64,000 nt of DNA from Caballeronia sp. SEWSISQ10-4 2 (GTDB lineage: Bacteria > Pseudomonadota > Gammaproteobacteria > Burkholderiales > Burkholderiaceae): contig NZ_JALPRJ010000032.1 in assembly GCF_030464885.1 (NCBI RefSeq), positions 36,046 to 100,045 of the forward strand. The letters are read 5' to 3'. Each line of letters opens with the position of its first letter. The stretch's first letter is position 1. Made by a program: the position numbers and the translations under genes. The notes below the pieces were generated by a model. That model was not told the origin of the DNA. It ran no database searches and was given only the letters and a program-made list of their open reading frames with translations. This document shows, piece by piece, positions 44,253 through 54,339 of this stretch.

Positions 44253-45452
44253 ATGCACGATTCTTATCTTGCGCATGTGCGCAGCACCCTCGATCAGATT
44301 CGCGCCGACGGTTTCTACAAGACCGAGCGCGTGATCTCGAGTCCGCAATCCGCCGACATCCGGCTCGCGGGCGGCGGCGACATGCTGAACTTCTGCGCCA
44401 ACAATTATCTCGGTCTCGCCGACGATGCACGCCTGATCGAGGCCGCAAAAGCGGGCCTGGATCACGACGGATTCGGCATGGCGTCGGTGCGGTTTATCTG
44501 CGGCACGCAAACCGTCCACAAGGAACTCGAGCAAGCGCTCGCCGCCTTCCTCCAAACGGACGACTGCATCCTGTACTCGAGTTGCTTCGATGCAAACGGC
44601 GGCCTGTTCGAAACCTTGCTCGACGAGTCCGACGCCATCATCAGCGACGAACTGAATCACGCGAGCATCATCGACGGCGTGCGGTTGTCCAAAGCTAAGC
44701 GTTATCGCTACAAGAACAACGATCTCGCCGACCTTGAGACGAAGCTGCGCGAAGCGGATGCAGCCGGCGCGCGTTTCAAGCTGATCGCCACCGATGGCGT
44801 GTTTTCGATGGACGGCATCATCGCGAATCTTGCCGGCATCTGCGATCTCGCCGATCGTTACGGCGCACTGGTCATGGTCGACGACTCGCATGCAGTGGGC
44901 TTTATCGGTGAAAACGGACGCGGCACACCAGAGCATTGCGGCGTGCTGTCGCGCGTCGACATCATCACCGGCACCTTGGGCAAGGCGCTGGGCGGCGCGT
45001 CCGGCGGTTACGTCGCCGCGCGCCGCGAGATCGTCGAGTTGCTGCGGCAACGTTCGCGTCCTTATCTGTTCTCGAATTCGCTCGCGCCGAGCATTGCCGC
45101 CGCCACGCTCAAGGTTTTGGAACTGCTGGCGAGCGACGAAGGTGCCCGGCTGCGTGCCAGCGTGCGAGCCAACGGCGCGCATTTCCGCGACGCCATGAGC
45201 AAGCTCGGTTTCACGCTCGTCCCAGGCGAACATCCGATCATCCCCGTCATGCTCGGCGACGCGCAAGTCGCCTCGCGCATGGCGGACGCGCTGCTGCATG
45301 AAGGCGTCTACGTGATCGGGTTTTCATTCCCGGTGGTGCCGAAAGGCCGCGCGCGTATCCGCACGCAAATGAGCGCCGCGCATACGCCGGCACAGATCGA
45401 TCGCGCGGTGGATGCGTTCGCGCGCGTTGGCCGATCACTTGGCATCATCTGA
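44253..45452 (+). CDS. kbl: Glycine C-acetyltransferase (2-amino-3-ketobutyrate CoA ligase)
   Basis: The 399-residue PLP enzyme cleaves 2-amino-3-oxobutyrate with CoA to glycine and acetyl-CoA, the second step of threonine catabolism. It has DSHAVGF and the Schiff-base Lys244 in TGTLGKALGGASGGY, the same position as in E. coli Kbl. The early FCANNYLGLADD and SVRFICGTQTVHKELE are typical of the alpha-oxoamine synthase family. AGGAG is about 10 bases before ATG 44253. It is followed 15 bases later by tdh, the enzyme for the preceding step. Confidence 0.96.
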   Translation: MHDSYLAHVRSTLDQIRADGFYKTERVISSPQSADIRLAGGGDMLNFCANNYLGLADDARLIEAAKAGLDHDGFGMASVRFICGTQTVHKELEQALAAFLQTDDCILYSSCFDANGGLFETLLDESDAIISDELNHASIIDGVRLSKAKRYRYKNNDLADLETKLREADAAGARFKLIATDGVFSMDGIIANLAGICDLADRYGALVMVDDSHAVGFIGENGRGTPEHCGVLSRVDIITGTLGKALGGASGGYVAARREIVELLRQRSRPYLFSNSLAPSIAAATLKVLELLASDEGARLRASVRANGAHFRDAMSKLGFTLVPGEHPIIPVMLGDAQVASRMADALLHEGVYVIGFSFPVVPKGRARIRTQMSAAHTPAQIDRAVDAFARVGRSLGII

Positions 45453-45467
45453 GACATCGAGACAATC

Positions 45468-46496
45468 ATGAAAGCACTGGCAAAACTAGAACGTGCACCG
45501 GGGCTGACGCTGACTCGCGTCAAGAAGCCTGAAGTCGGTCATAACGACGTGATGATCCGCATCACACGAACGGCCATCTGCGGTACTGACATCCATATCT
45601 GGAAATGGGACGAGTGGGCGCAGAAGACGATTCCCGTGCCCATGCATGTGGGTCACGAATACGTTGGCGAGATCGTCGAGATGGGGCAGGAAGTGCGTGG
45701 CTTTGCGATCGGCGACCGGGTGTCGGGCGAAGGCCATATCACCTGCGGTTTCTGCCGAAACTGTCGTGCGGGGCGTCGGCATTTGTGCCGCAATACAGTG
45801 GGCGTAGGCGTCAATCGTCCCGGTGCATTCGCTGAATTTCTCGTCATTCCCGCATTCAACGCGTTCAAGATTCCACCCGATATTTCCGACGATCTCGCCG
45901 CTATCTTCGATCCGTTCGGCAACGCAACGCATACGGCGCTGTCGTTCAATCTTGTCGGCGAGGACGTGCTGATCACGGGCGCCGGGCCGATCGGCATCAT
46001 GGCCGTGGCGATTGCCAAGCATGTCGGCGCGCGCAATGTGGTCATCACCGATGTGAACGATTATCGGCTGGAGCTTGCCCGCAAGATGGGCGCGACGCGT
46101 GCGGTGAATGTATCGGAGACCTCGCTGCGCGACGTGATGGCCGAACTTCATATGACGGAAGGGTTTGACGTCGGGCTTGAAATGTCCGGCGTGCCGAGCG
46201 CGTTCACGGGCTTGCTCGAAGCAATGAATCACGGCGGCAAGGTGGCGTTGCTAGGCATTCCGCCTGCGCACATGGCCATCGACTGGACCCAGGTGATATT
46301 CAAGGGACTGGAGATCAAAGGCATCTATGGCCGCGAGATGTTCGAGACCTGGTACAAGATGGTCGCCATGCTGCAAAGCGGACTCGATCTCTCCCCTATC
46401 CTCACGCACAGCTTCGCGGTTGACGACTACGAAGAAGCGTTCGCGACCATGCTCTCAGGCCAGAGCGGCAAGGTGATTCTGGACTGGACCGTTTGA
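45468..46496 (+). CDS. tdh: L-threonine 3-dehydrogenase
   Basis: The 342-residue zinc alcohol dehydrogenase oxidises L-threonine to 2-amino-3-oxobutyrate with NAD. The catalytic zinc residues include Cys38 (AICGTDIHIW) and the HVGHEYVGEIVE segment. The structural zinc cluster is CGFCRNCRAGRRHLC. The NAD motif GAGPIGIMA is at about residues 173-181. Length equals that of E. coli Tdh (341). It works with the upstream kbl as a two-gene operon and ends just before a GC-rich hairpin shared with the opposite-strand gdh gene. Confidence 0.96.
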   Translation: MKALAKLERAPGLTLTRVKKPEVGHNDVMIRITRTAICGTDIHIWKWDEWAQKTIPVPMHVGHEYVGEIVEMGQEVRGFAIGDRVSGEGHITCGFCRNCRAGRRHLCRNTVGVGVNRPGAFAEFLVIPAFNAFKIPPDISDDLAAIFDPFGNATHTALSFNLVGEDVLITGAGPIGIMAVAIAKHVGARNVVITDVNDYRLELARKMGATRAVNVSETSLRDVMAELHMTEGFDVGLEMSGVPSAFTGLLEAMNHGGKVALLGIPPAHMAIDWTQVIFKGLEIKGIYGREMFETWYKMVAMLQSGLDLSPILTHSFAVDDYEEAFATMLSGQSGKVILDWTV

Positions 46497-46504
46497 GACC
46501 GCGC

Positions 46505-46535
46505 AGGGCCGGAGTCATGTCTATGCTCCGGCCCT
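46505..46535. terminator. GC-rich hairpin between convergent tdh and gdh
   Basis: AGGGCCGGAG and CTCCGGCCCT form a perfect 10-bp stem with an 11-base loop. No U-tract follows on either strand, so it may act as a weak bidirectional terminator for the two converging genes, whose stops are 46 bases apart. Confidence 0.6.
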
Positions 46536-46541
46536 ACGTGA

Positions 46542-49500
46542 CTACGCGCGTTCCAGCGTCGCTATCTCACGGACCACGACCAGCAGCATCGAAAGACTCG
46601 CGCCGGTCGTCGCACGCAATTCTGCGAGCAAACGCGCGTAACGTTCGACCGCGGCTTCCCTTCTCGACCGCCAGTTTTCAACGATCACCTCGGTTGCGTC
46701 AATATCGCGTGTCTGTTCGAGCGCGCTGATCGTGAGTGCGCGCTTGAGCCTCGCCAGTTCTTCCAAAGCAGCCGCCCGTGCGAGCAGATCCCAGTGAGTG
46801 GACGCCGGCAACGCCATCGCGCGCTCGGCGATCCAGCCGTAGTTCAGCAACGTGCCTATAGCAAAGTAAACGCTCGCGACCACCTCGAGACTACGGCCGC
46901 AACTTGCCGCCACTTCGGCACTGTCGAGCACGGCAGTCGGTATCTCTCCGCTCGCCGCTTGCGCCGCCAATACCTCTTCGACGCCCGCTTCCTCCAGCAC
47001 GCGGCGCCGCTCTGTCCATTCTTCGAGTTCGCCGGTGGGAAGCAAAGCCGGTAACTGTGGAGCAAGCCTTTGCGCCGCCTCACGACAACGCGCGACCCGC
47101 TCGGCCGCGAGACTGGCGTCCTCCGTCGATACCTTCAGGTGACGCAGGAACCAGAGCGTCGCGCCCTCAAGCAAACGCACCACATCGACAAACATGCGTG
47201 CCTGTACTTCGTCGGCGACGCGATTGTCGAGTGCGTCGATATTGCGCCAGATCTCGTTCAGATCGAATACATCGCGCGCCATGATGCAGGCGCGCACAAT
47301 CTCGCTCGGACGCGCATCGGTCTCCTCCATCAACCGATGCACGAAGGTGCAGCCGACCCGGTTGATCAACGCATTCGTCAGGTGCGTAGCGAGGATTTCA
47401 CGCCTGAGCGGATGGCGCTGCATCGGTTCGCTGTAGCGCGCCTGCAAGGGCAGCGGAAAATACTCGGGCAACATGCTGGCGACAAGCGGGTCCTCCGGAA
47501 CATCGGAGGCAAGCAACTCGTCATACAGCCACATCTTGCTATAGGCAAGCAGCACAGCACGCTCGGGCGACGTGAGCCCTAGTTTGGCCGCCTGACGCTC
47601 GGTGATCTCTTCATCGGAGGGCAGGAATTCGATCTTGCGTTTCAGCCGTCCAGCGCGTTCCAGCCAGCGCATCAGCCGCGCCTCGGCGTCGAGCATCTCG
47701 GCCACATAGCGGTTCGCAATCGATAACGCCTGCGTCTGCGCATAGTTGTCCTTCAGCACGAGCAAGCCGACTTCATCGGTCATCTCGGCGAGCAGCGCGT
47801 TACGCTGCTTTTCCGTCATCTCACCGTCGGCCACGACAAGACCCAGCAGGATCTTGATGTTCACCTCATGGTCGGAACAGTCCACGCCCGCGGAATTGTC
47901 GATGGCATCGGTATTTATCCGACCTCCTTGCTGCGCGTATTCGATCCGGCCGAGCTGCGTCACGCCAAGGTTGCCGCCCTCGGCAACAACCTTACAGCGC
48001 AGTTCCGAACCGTTGACGCGTACGGCGTCATTAGTGCGGTCACCAACCTGCGCGTGAGTTTCACGCGTCGACTTGACATACGTGCCCACCCCGCCGTTGT
48101 ACAGCAGATGAACGTCGGCCAACAGGATCGCGCGGATCAGTTCGTTCGGTGCGAGCGTCGGCGCTGTTACGCCGAGCGCGGCCTGGACCTGCTTCGATAG
48201 CGCAATCGTTTTTGCCGTGCGCGGGAAGACACCGCCACCGGCTGAAATCAGCGCGACGTCGTAGTCGGCCCAGCTTGAACGCGGCAGTGCGAACAGGCGT
48301 TCGCGTTCATTGAAACTCGCGGCGGTATCGGGATCGGGATCGAGGAAAATGTGGCGATGATCGAACGCCGCAACCAGGCGGATATGGCGCGAGAGCAGCA
48401 TGCCGTTACCGAATACATCGCCCGACATATCGCCGATACCGACCACGTTGAAATCCGTTGTCTGGGTGTCGAGACCCATCTCGCGCGAATGCCGCTTCAC
48501 CGACTCCCACGCGCCGCGCGCGGTGATCGCCATTCTCTTGTGGTCATAACCTACCGAACCGCCCGAAGCGAAGGCGTCGTCGAGCCAGAAACCATATTCA
48601 TGCGCGATGGCGTTGGCATAGTCTGAGAACGTGGCCGTGCCTTTATCAGCCGCAACGACAAGATAAGGATCGTCGGGATCGTGGCGCACGGTGTCGGATG
48701 GCGGCACGATGACACCGGCCACCCGGTTGTCCGTCACGTCGAGCAGACCGCGCAGGAACATCTGGTAACAGGCCACACCTTCACGCGCGAACGCCTCGCG
48801 ATCGGTCACCGGCGGCGGGTTCTTCACCACAAATCCACCCTTCGATCCAACCGGCACGATCACGGTATTTTTCACCATCTGCGCCTTCATGAGGCCGAGT
48901 ACTTCAGTGCGAAAATCTTCTCGACGATCCGACCAGCGCAAGCCGCCGCGAGCGACCTTGCCGCCGCGCAGATGCACCCCTTCGACGCGCGGCGCGTAGA
49001 CCCAGATTTCGAACATCGGCTTGGGTTCGGGCAAGCCCGGCACCATCGACGGATCGAGTTTGAATGACAGATACGGCTTTGGATTGCCTTCGGCATCCTT
49101 GCGAAAGTGATTGGTCCGCACGGTCGCGTTGATGACGCCCAGAAACTGCCGCAGGATGCGGTCTTCGTCGAGATTGGGTACGTTGTCGAGCGCGGTTTCT
49201 ATTTCGGCGAGCACATGCTGCGTGCGTGTGTCGCGAAGCTCACGGCTTTGGGAGTTATCGCCGGCCGAGCCGGGAAGTGCCGGATTGAAGCGCACCACGA
49301 ACAGCTCAAGCAACTTGCGCGCAATCGCCGGATTGCCGGTCAGCGCGCGTTCTATGTAGGCATCGCTGAACGTCGATCCGACTTGCCGCAAGTACTTCGC
49401 GTAAGCGCGCAGGATGGTGACATCGCGGGCGCCGAGTTGCGCGCGCAGGACCAGCCGGTTGAAATCGTCGTTCTCGACTTCACCGGTCCAGACACTCGCG

Positions 49501-51416
49501 AACGCGTTCTCGAACAACTCCTTGACGCGGTCGATCTCGAATTCCACGTCGTCAGCGAGCTCCAAGCCGAAGTCGTGTATCCAGGCGTGCGGCGCACCAA
49601 GCGGTTCTATGCGGTAAGGCCGTTCTTCATCCACTCGCACACCAAGATGCTCCAGCATCGGCAAGCTATGCGACAGCGCGATCGGATCGCCCACGCGATA
49701 CACCTTGAAGCGAAACGCCCGCCGCCCCGCTTCGATGGGCCGGTAAAGACTCATCGCGAGACCGCCCGCCCTCACCTGCGTCTGTTCGATCAGCTCGATA
49801 TCGCGCACCGCCGTACGCGCCGGATAATCTTCGCGATAACCAGCCGGGAACGAATCCGCATATCGATTCAAGAGCCGGTTGCCCTGCTCTTCACCAAAGC
49901 TATCGATCAGCGCATCCGCCAGATCGTCCTGCCAGCGGCGCGCGACCTGCACGATGCGTTGTTCTAGTTCGCGTGTATCGGCTTCGGGCATCGCGCCCTT
50001 ATCCGAACGCACCGTGATATAGATGCGCGCCAGCGGTGACTCGGACAGCAGCGGCGTGAACTCGATGCTCTTGCCGTTGAACGCTTCCATCAGCACTTTC
50101 GCGATGCGCTTGCGCAGGTCGGTGTTGAACTTGTCGCGCGGCACGAAAACGAGGCACGAGACAAAGCGGTCGAAACGATCGCGCCGCACGAACAGGCGTG
50201 TGCGCTGATGTTCCTGCAAGCGCAGCACACCGAGTGCGATGTCAAACAGGTCGTCCTCATCGGCTTCGAAGAGTTCTTCGCGCGGATATTGTTCGAGCAC
50301 CGTCACCAGCGACTTATGCAGATGCCCCTTCGCGAGGAAGCCGGCACGCCTGATGATGTTCGCGCATTTGCGCCGCACGATCGGTATCTCGGACGTGGGA
50401 ACCAGATACGCGGTCGACGTGTACAAGCCAATAAACCGTCGCTCTCCGGTCACCTTGCCGTCCGCGCCAACCCGCTTCACGCCGACATAATCCAGATAAC
50501 CCGGCCGATGCACGGTCGCTCGCGAATTGGCCTTGGTGAGAAAAATCGGCGCGGAGCCATTGATGATGGCCGCGGCGGCGGGCGGCAATGGCGTGACGTT
50601 ATCGGCTGTGGGCGGACGCAGGCTTTCGCGCAGCAGTCCTGCGCCGGAACCCGGCACGCCGCGCAGCGCGAACGCGCCGTCCTGCGAGATGAGTTCGTAG
50701 TCGCGGTGCCCGAGAAAGGTGAAATGATCCGCGACCATCCACTCCAGGAACGCACGAGCCTCTACACCCTCCGCGCCTGTCTCGCGCGTTTTCATTTCGC
50801 CGATGGTCGAGCGCGCCACCTCGAGGATCTTCGGCCAGTCTTCCACCGCAGCACGCACGTCGCCCAACACGCGCGCAATGTCGCTGCGCAGTTCTTCGAG
50901 CTTTGCGGCCTCGCTGCATCGGTCCACTTCGAAATGAATGAACGACTCGAGATGCGATTGCGGGTCGCCGCCGTCGACGTGACCCAACGCGATGCGCGTG
51001 ATCGCGCCGCTTGCGTCGCGGGAGACACGGAACACCGGGTGAATGGCGGAATGCATCGCCAAGCCGAGACGGTTGACCGCCATGGTCACCGAGTCCACGA
51101 GGAACGGCATGTCGTCGTTGACGATCTCCACAATCGTGTGATCGGAGTGCCAGCCGTGTTGTTCGAGGTTGGGGTTGTATACCCGCAGGACCTCGTGGCC
51201 TGTCACGAATTTCTGCGCCGTCTGCCAGTGCGCCATGGCGGCGCCGTAGAGATCGGCTATATCGCGGCTCTGGACGTCTTCGGGATCGGCGAGTTCGTAA
51301 TAATGACTCAGGAGTGGTTCTATGACGTTGAACGCGGGCTCTGGCAGCCTCCCCCGCGCAAAGTCGACCACATCGGTAAGGAGATGCGCGATGCGCTCTT
51401 CGTTCTTCGTCAGCAT
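46542..51416 (-). CDS. NAD-specific glutamate dehydrogenase, large (~180 kDa) type
   Basis: The 1624-residue protein is the giant NAD-GDH class known from Pseudomonas and Streptomyces. ACT-like regulatory segments precede the central catalytic core, which contains GGLRWSDRREDFRTEVLGLMKAQ and VPVGSKGGFV (substrate Lys), then the NAD-binding VGIGDMSGDVFGN. A long helical C-terminal region follows. It deaminates glutamate to 2-oxoglutarate with NAD, a catabolic enzyme typically controlled by citrate or aspartate. ATG 51416 is chosen (GGGAG 6 bases upstream) over a start 7 codons earlier. No frameshift is seen. It is transcribed in the same direction as the xyl genes but 95 bases after xylH. Confidence 0.95.
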   Translation of the reverse strand: MLTKNEERIAHLLTDVVDFARGRLPEPAFNVIEPLLSHYYELADPEDVQSRDIADLYGAAMAHWQTAQKFVTGHEVLRVYNPNLEQHGWHSDHTIVEIVNDDMPFLVDSVTMAVNRLGLAMHSAIHPVFRVSRDASGAITRIALGHVDGGDPQSHLESFIHFEVDRCSEAAKLEELRSDIARVLGDVRAAVEDWPKILEVARSTIGEMKTRETGAEGVEARAFLEWMVADHFTFLGHRDYELISQDGAFALRGVPGSGAGLLRESLRPPTADNVTPLPPAAAAIINGSAPIFLTKANSRATVHRPGYLDYVGVKRVGADGKVTGERRFIGLYTSTAYLVPTSEIPIVRRKCANIIRRAGFLAKGHLHKSLVTVLEQYPREELFEADEDDLFDIALGVLRLQEHQRTRLFVRRDRFDRFVSCLVFVPRDKFNTDLRKRIAKVLMEAFNGKSIEFTPLLSESPLARIYITVRSDKGAMPEADTRELEQRIVQVARRWQDDLADALIDSFGEEQGNRLLNRYADSFPAGYREDYPARTAVRDIELIEQTQVRAGGLAMSLYRPIEAGRRAFRFKVYRVGDPIALSHSLPMLEHLGVRVDEERPYRIEPLGAPHAWIHDFGLELADDVEFEIDRVKELFENAFASVWTGEVENDDFNRLVLRAQLGARDVTILRAYAKYLRQVGSTFSDAYIERALTGNPAIARKLLELFVVRFNPALPGSAGDNSQSRELRDTRTQHVLAEIETALDNVPNLDEDRILRQFLGVINATVRTNHFRKDAEGNPKPYLSFKLDPSMVPGLPEPKPMFEIWVYAPRVEGVHLRGGKVARGGLRWSDRREDFRTEVLGLMKAQMVKNTVIVPVGSKGGFVVKNPPPVTDREAFAREGVACYQMFLRGLLDVTDNRVAGVIVPPSDTVRHDPDDPYLVVAADKGTATFSDYANAIAHEYGFWLDDAFASGGSVGYDHKRMAITARGAWESVKRHSREMGLDTQTTDFNVVGIGDMSGDVFGNGMLLSRHIRLVAAFDHRHIFLDPDPDTAASFNERERLFALPRSSWADYDVALISAGGGVFPRTAKTIALSKQVQAALGVTAPTLAPNELIRAILLADVHLLYNGGVGTYVKSTRETHAQVGDRTNDAVRVNGSELRCKVVAEGGNLGVTQLGRIEYAQQGGRINTDAIDNSAGVDCSDHEVNIKILLGLVVADGEMTEKQRNALLAEMTDEVGLLVLKDNYAQTQALSIANRYVAEMLDAEARLMRWLERAGRLKRKIEFLPSDEEITERQAAKLGLTSPERAVLLAYSKMWLYDELLASDVPEDPLVASMLPEYFPLPLQARYSEPMQRHPLRREILATHLTNALINRVGCTFVHRLMEETDARPSEIVRACIMARDVFDLNEIWRNIDALDNRVADEVQARMFVDVVRLLEGATLWFLRHLKVSTEDASLAAERVARCREAAQRLAPQLPALLPTGELEEWTERRRVLEEAGVEEVLAAQAASGEIPTAVLDSAEVAASCGRSLEVVASVYFAIGTLLNYGWIAERAMALPASTHWDLLARAAALEELARLKRALTISALEQTRDIDATEVIVENWRSRREAAVERYARLLAELRATTGASLSMLLVVVREIATLERA

Positions 51417-51511
51417 GGTCGCTCCCGGATCTAGCACGTTCGGTGCTCGGATTATGCGCCAAGTTTTGTGACACTAGGCCTCCGGTCAAACCACCATTGA
51501 AAACCCTGACG

Positions 51512-52711
51512 CTATCGCTGATTAGACCCCGACACGACATCGATCCACACCGCCAGCACAAGAATGCCGCCCTTCACGATCATCTGCCAATACGAATCGA
51601 CATCGAGCATCGACATGCCGTTGTCCAGGCTCGCCATCACCAGCGCCCCGATCAGCGCGCCATAGACCGTTCCCGAACCGCCTCGCATCGAGGTCCCGCC
51701 GATGAAGCATGCCGCGATGGCATCGAGCTCGCCCATCGTCCCCGCCGAGGGCGATCCCGCCGCCAGCCGCGCGGTGTTGACCAGCCCGGCAAGCGCACAC
51801 ATCAACCCCATCAACGCAAAGATCATCAGCTTCACGCGGTTCGTATTCACTCCCGACAAACGCGTGGCCTCAAGGTTTGAACCTACTGCATAAATGCGCC
51901 GGCCGAACACAGTCTGAGTCGCGATATAGGTGAAAATACCGAGCAGCGCAAGCAGAAGTAATACGGGTACGGGAATACCGCCGTACCGGTTCAATGTGGT
52001 CACGAACGCAACCAGCACGAGCCCCGCCGCGACGATCTTCACGCCGTCCTGCCAAAGCGGCACGACCGGCAAGTTGTAGCGCAAGCGGTTCTGCCGCTGG
52101 CGCACAGTTAGTGTCACCAGCAGTACGAACAGCACAACGGCAAGCGCATTGCCCGCCATCCGCGGCAGATAACCCTGGCCGATAAACACCAGATGGTCGG
52201 AGACCGGCGCGATCGTCGAGCCGCCTGTCACACCGAGCAGAACGCCGCGATACGCCAGCATGCCGCCGAGCCCCACAATGAACGACGGCACCCGCAAATA
52301 GGTCGACCACCAGCCGTTGAACATGCCGACCGCAACGCCCAGCAGCATTACTGCCGGTACAGTGAACTGGATCGGCCAGTGATGCGAGACATCCAGAATC
52401 GCGGCCACGCCGCCGAGCAAACCGAGCAACGAACCCACCGACAAATCGATCTCGCCCGAGATGATTACAAACACCATGCCGCACGCGAGCATGCCGGTAA
52501 TCGACATCTGCCGCAGCAGGTTTGAAAGATTGCGCGGGGTGACGAACGCGCCGTCAGTGAGGAACGAAAAGAAGATCCAGATGACGGTGACAGCGAGCAG
52601 CAGCGCGAGCAGCTTATAACGCGTGAACAATTGCCTGAAGCGTTGCCCGGATGATGCGCTCGCGCCGCTCGTGGCGCTGCGCTTTGGAGACGAGGTGACG
52701 TCAGGAGTCAT
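51512..52711 (-). CDS. xylH: Xylose ABC transporter permease
   Basis: The 399-residue membrane protein is longer than RbsC and has the XylH features: MVFVIISGEIDLSVGSLLG, YLRVPSFIVGLGGMLAYRG and ACFIGGTSMRGGSGTVYGA, with about 12 hydrophobic segments. It forms the membrane channel for D-xylose with XylG. Its ATG overlaps the xylG stop (ATGA), so the two are coupled. It is last in the order xylA, xylF, xylG, xylH on the minus strand. Confidence 0.94.
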   Translation of the reverse strand: MTPDVTSSPKRSATSGASASSGQRFRQLFTRYKLLALLLAVTVIWIFFSFLTDGAFVTPRNLSNLLRQMSITGMLACGMVFVIISGEIDLSVGSLLGLLGGVAAILDVSHHWPIQFTVPAVMLLGVAVGMFNGWWSTYLRVPSFIVGLGGMLAYRGVLLGVTGGSTIAPVSDHLVFIGQGYLPRMAGNALAVVLFVLLVTLTVRQRQNRLRYNLPVVPLWQDGVKIVAAGLVLVAFVTTLNRYGGIPVPVLLLLALLGIFTYIATQTVFGRRIYAVGSNLEATRLSGVNTNRVKLMIFALMGLMCALAGLVNTARLAAGSPSAGTMGELDAIAACFIGGTSMRGGSGTVYGALIGALVMASLDNGMSMLDVDSYWQMIVKGGILVLAVWIDVVSGSNQR

Positions 52712-54264
52712 GCGACGCTCGCTTGAAAAGAGTGGGTCTGAGGGGTCGCGCGGATGGCAGCCGCCAGGATATGTTCTTGCGTGAGCCCGACATTAACGAA
52801 GTCGCCGCGTAGTTGACCCTCTCCTATCACCAGCACCCGGTCGCTTACGCCAAGTACTTCATTCAGTTCCGACGAGACCACGATGATCGATACGCCGCGC
52901 CGGGCCAGCGCAAACATCAGCTTGTATATCTCGAACTTGGCGCCGACATCGACGCCCCGCGTGGGTTCATCGAGAATAAGAATTTTCGGATCGGTCAGCA
53001 GCATCTTGGTCAGCACGGCCTTCTGCTGATTGCCGCCCGACAGGCTGGCGATAGACAGCATCGGCGTGGCGGCGCGCACGGAGAGGCGCTTCATCTCGGT
53101 GTGGATCGTGTCGAGTTCAGCAGCGGAATCGATACGGCCGCCCTTCGCAAAACGGTTCAACACAGCGAGCGTGATGTTATGTCCCACGCCAAGCTGCGGC
53201 ACGATGCCGTGGCGCTTGCGGTCTTCGGGCACCATGCCGATGCCGGCATCGATCGCATTGGCCGGCGTCTTGATCTTCAGCCGCTTGCCGTTCAGATAAA
53301 CCTCCGCCTCGCTGATGCCCGGATACGCGCCGAAGATCGCCTGCATCAGTTCGGTCCGCCCCGCGCCGACCAGCCCGGCAACGCCAAGAATCTCGCCCTT
53401 GCGCAGCGAGAACGAGACATTGTCCACACGCTTTCGCCGCGAGTTGGTTACGTCAAAACAGGTGACGTTGCGCGCCTCGAAGATCACTTCGCCAATATCA
53501 TGCGGCTCGCGCGGGAACAGGTTCTTGATCTCGCGGCCGACCATCATCGCGATGATGCTGTCGGTGCTCAGATCCTTCATTGGCTGCGTGGCGACATGCT
53601 TGCCGTCACGGATCACGGTGATGGTGTCGCAGACGGCTTCGACTTCGTCGAGCTTGTGCGAGATGTACACACACGCCACGCCGCGCTTCTTCAGATCGCG
53701 CACGATATCCAGCAAGATCCTTATCTCGCTTGCTGTCAGCGAGGACGACGGTTCATCAAGAATCAGCAGCTTCGCGCGCTTGTTCAACGCCTTGGCGATC
53801 TCGATCAGTTGCTGATGGCCGCCGCCGTAGTTCATCACGGGCTGCGCCACGTTGATGCCGCTGATGTTCAGCTCGCGCAGCAGTTCGTCGGCGCGCTGAT
53901 ACATAGCAGCATAATTCATGCGGCCGCCGCTCAGCGTAATCTCGTTGCCAAGGAAGATGTTCTCCGCCACCGACAATTGCGGCACCAGCATCAGCTCCTG
54001 ATGAATGATGACAATACCCGCGTCCTCCGTATCGCGGATATTGGCTGCCCGTAAAGGCTCACCTTCCCAGCGAATTTCGCCTTCCCACGTACCGTACGGA
54101 TAGACGCCGGACAGCACCTTCATCAAGGTCGATTTTCCTGCACCGTTTTCGCCGCACAAACCGACGCATTCCCCCGGCGCAACCACGAGATCGATCCCGT
54201 CGAGCGCCTTCACGCCGCCAAACGTCTTGACGATGCCATGCATTTCCAGCAGCGCGTTTGCCAT
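52708..54264 (-). CDS. xylG: Xylose ABC transporter ATP-binding protein
   Basis: The 518-residue tandem ATPase has Walker A GENGAGKST (about 38-46), Walker B LLILDEPSSSLT, a degenerate second P-loop LVGAGRTELMQ, signature LSGGNQQKAVL and ILDEPTRGVDVGAK. The segment VYPYGTWEGEI after the first P-loop is characteristic of XylG. It powers D-xylose import. AGGA lies before ATG 54264. It follows xylF by 75 bases that contain a stem-loop, a usual way to make binding protein in excess. Confidence 0.95.
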   Translation of the reverse strand: MANALLEMHGIVKTFGGVKALDGIDLVVAPGECVGLCGENGAGKSTLMKVLSGVYPYGTWEGEIRWEGEPLRAANIRDTEDAGIVIIHQELMLVPQLSVAENIFLGNEITLSGGRMNYAAMYQRADELLRELNISGINVAQPVMNYGGGHQQLIEIAKALNKRAKLLILDEPSSSLTASEIRILLDIVRDLKKRGVACVYISHKLDEVEAVCDTITVIRDGKHVATQPMKDLSTDSIIAMMVGREIKNLFPREPHDIGEVIFEARNVTCFDVTNSRRKRVDNVSFSLRKGEILGVAGLVGAGRTELMQAIFGAYPGISEAEVYLNGKRLKIKTPANAIDAGIGMVPEDRKRHGIVPQLGVGHNITLAVLNRFAKGGRIDSAAELDTIHTEMKRLSVRAATPMLSIASLSGGNQQKAVLTKMLLTDPKILILDEPTRGVDVGAKFEIYKLMFALARRGVSIIVVSSELNEVLGVSDRVLVIGEGQLRGDFVNVGLTQEHILAAAIRATPQTHSFQASVA

Positions 54265-54295
54265 GCGGTTTTTATCCTGGACAGTGAATCCGCGC

Positions 54296-54314
54296 GAAGG
54301 CCTGCGCGGCCTTC
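54296..54314 (-). terminator. Stem-loop between xylF and xylG
   Basis: GAAGGCC and GGCCTTC form a 7-bp perfect stem with a 5-base loop, without a U-tract. It lies 26 bases after the xylF stop and probably protects the xylF mRNA end or attenuates xylGH expression. Confidence 0.5.
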
Positions 54315-54339
54315 ACGCCCTGCGTGACGCAGCAGGTTA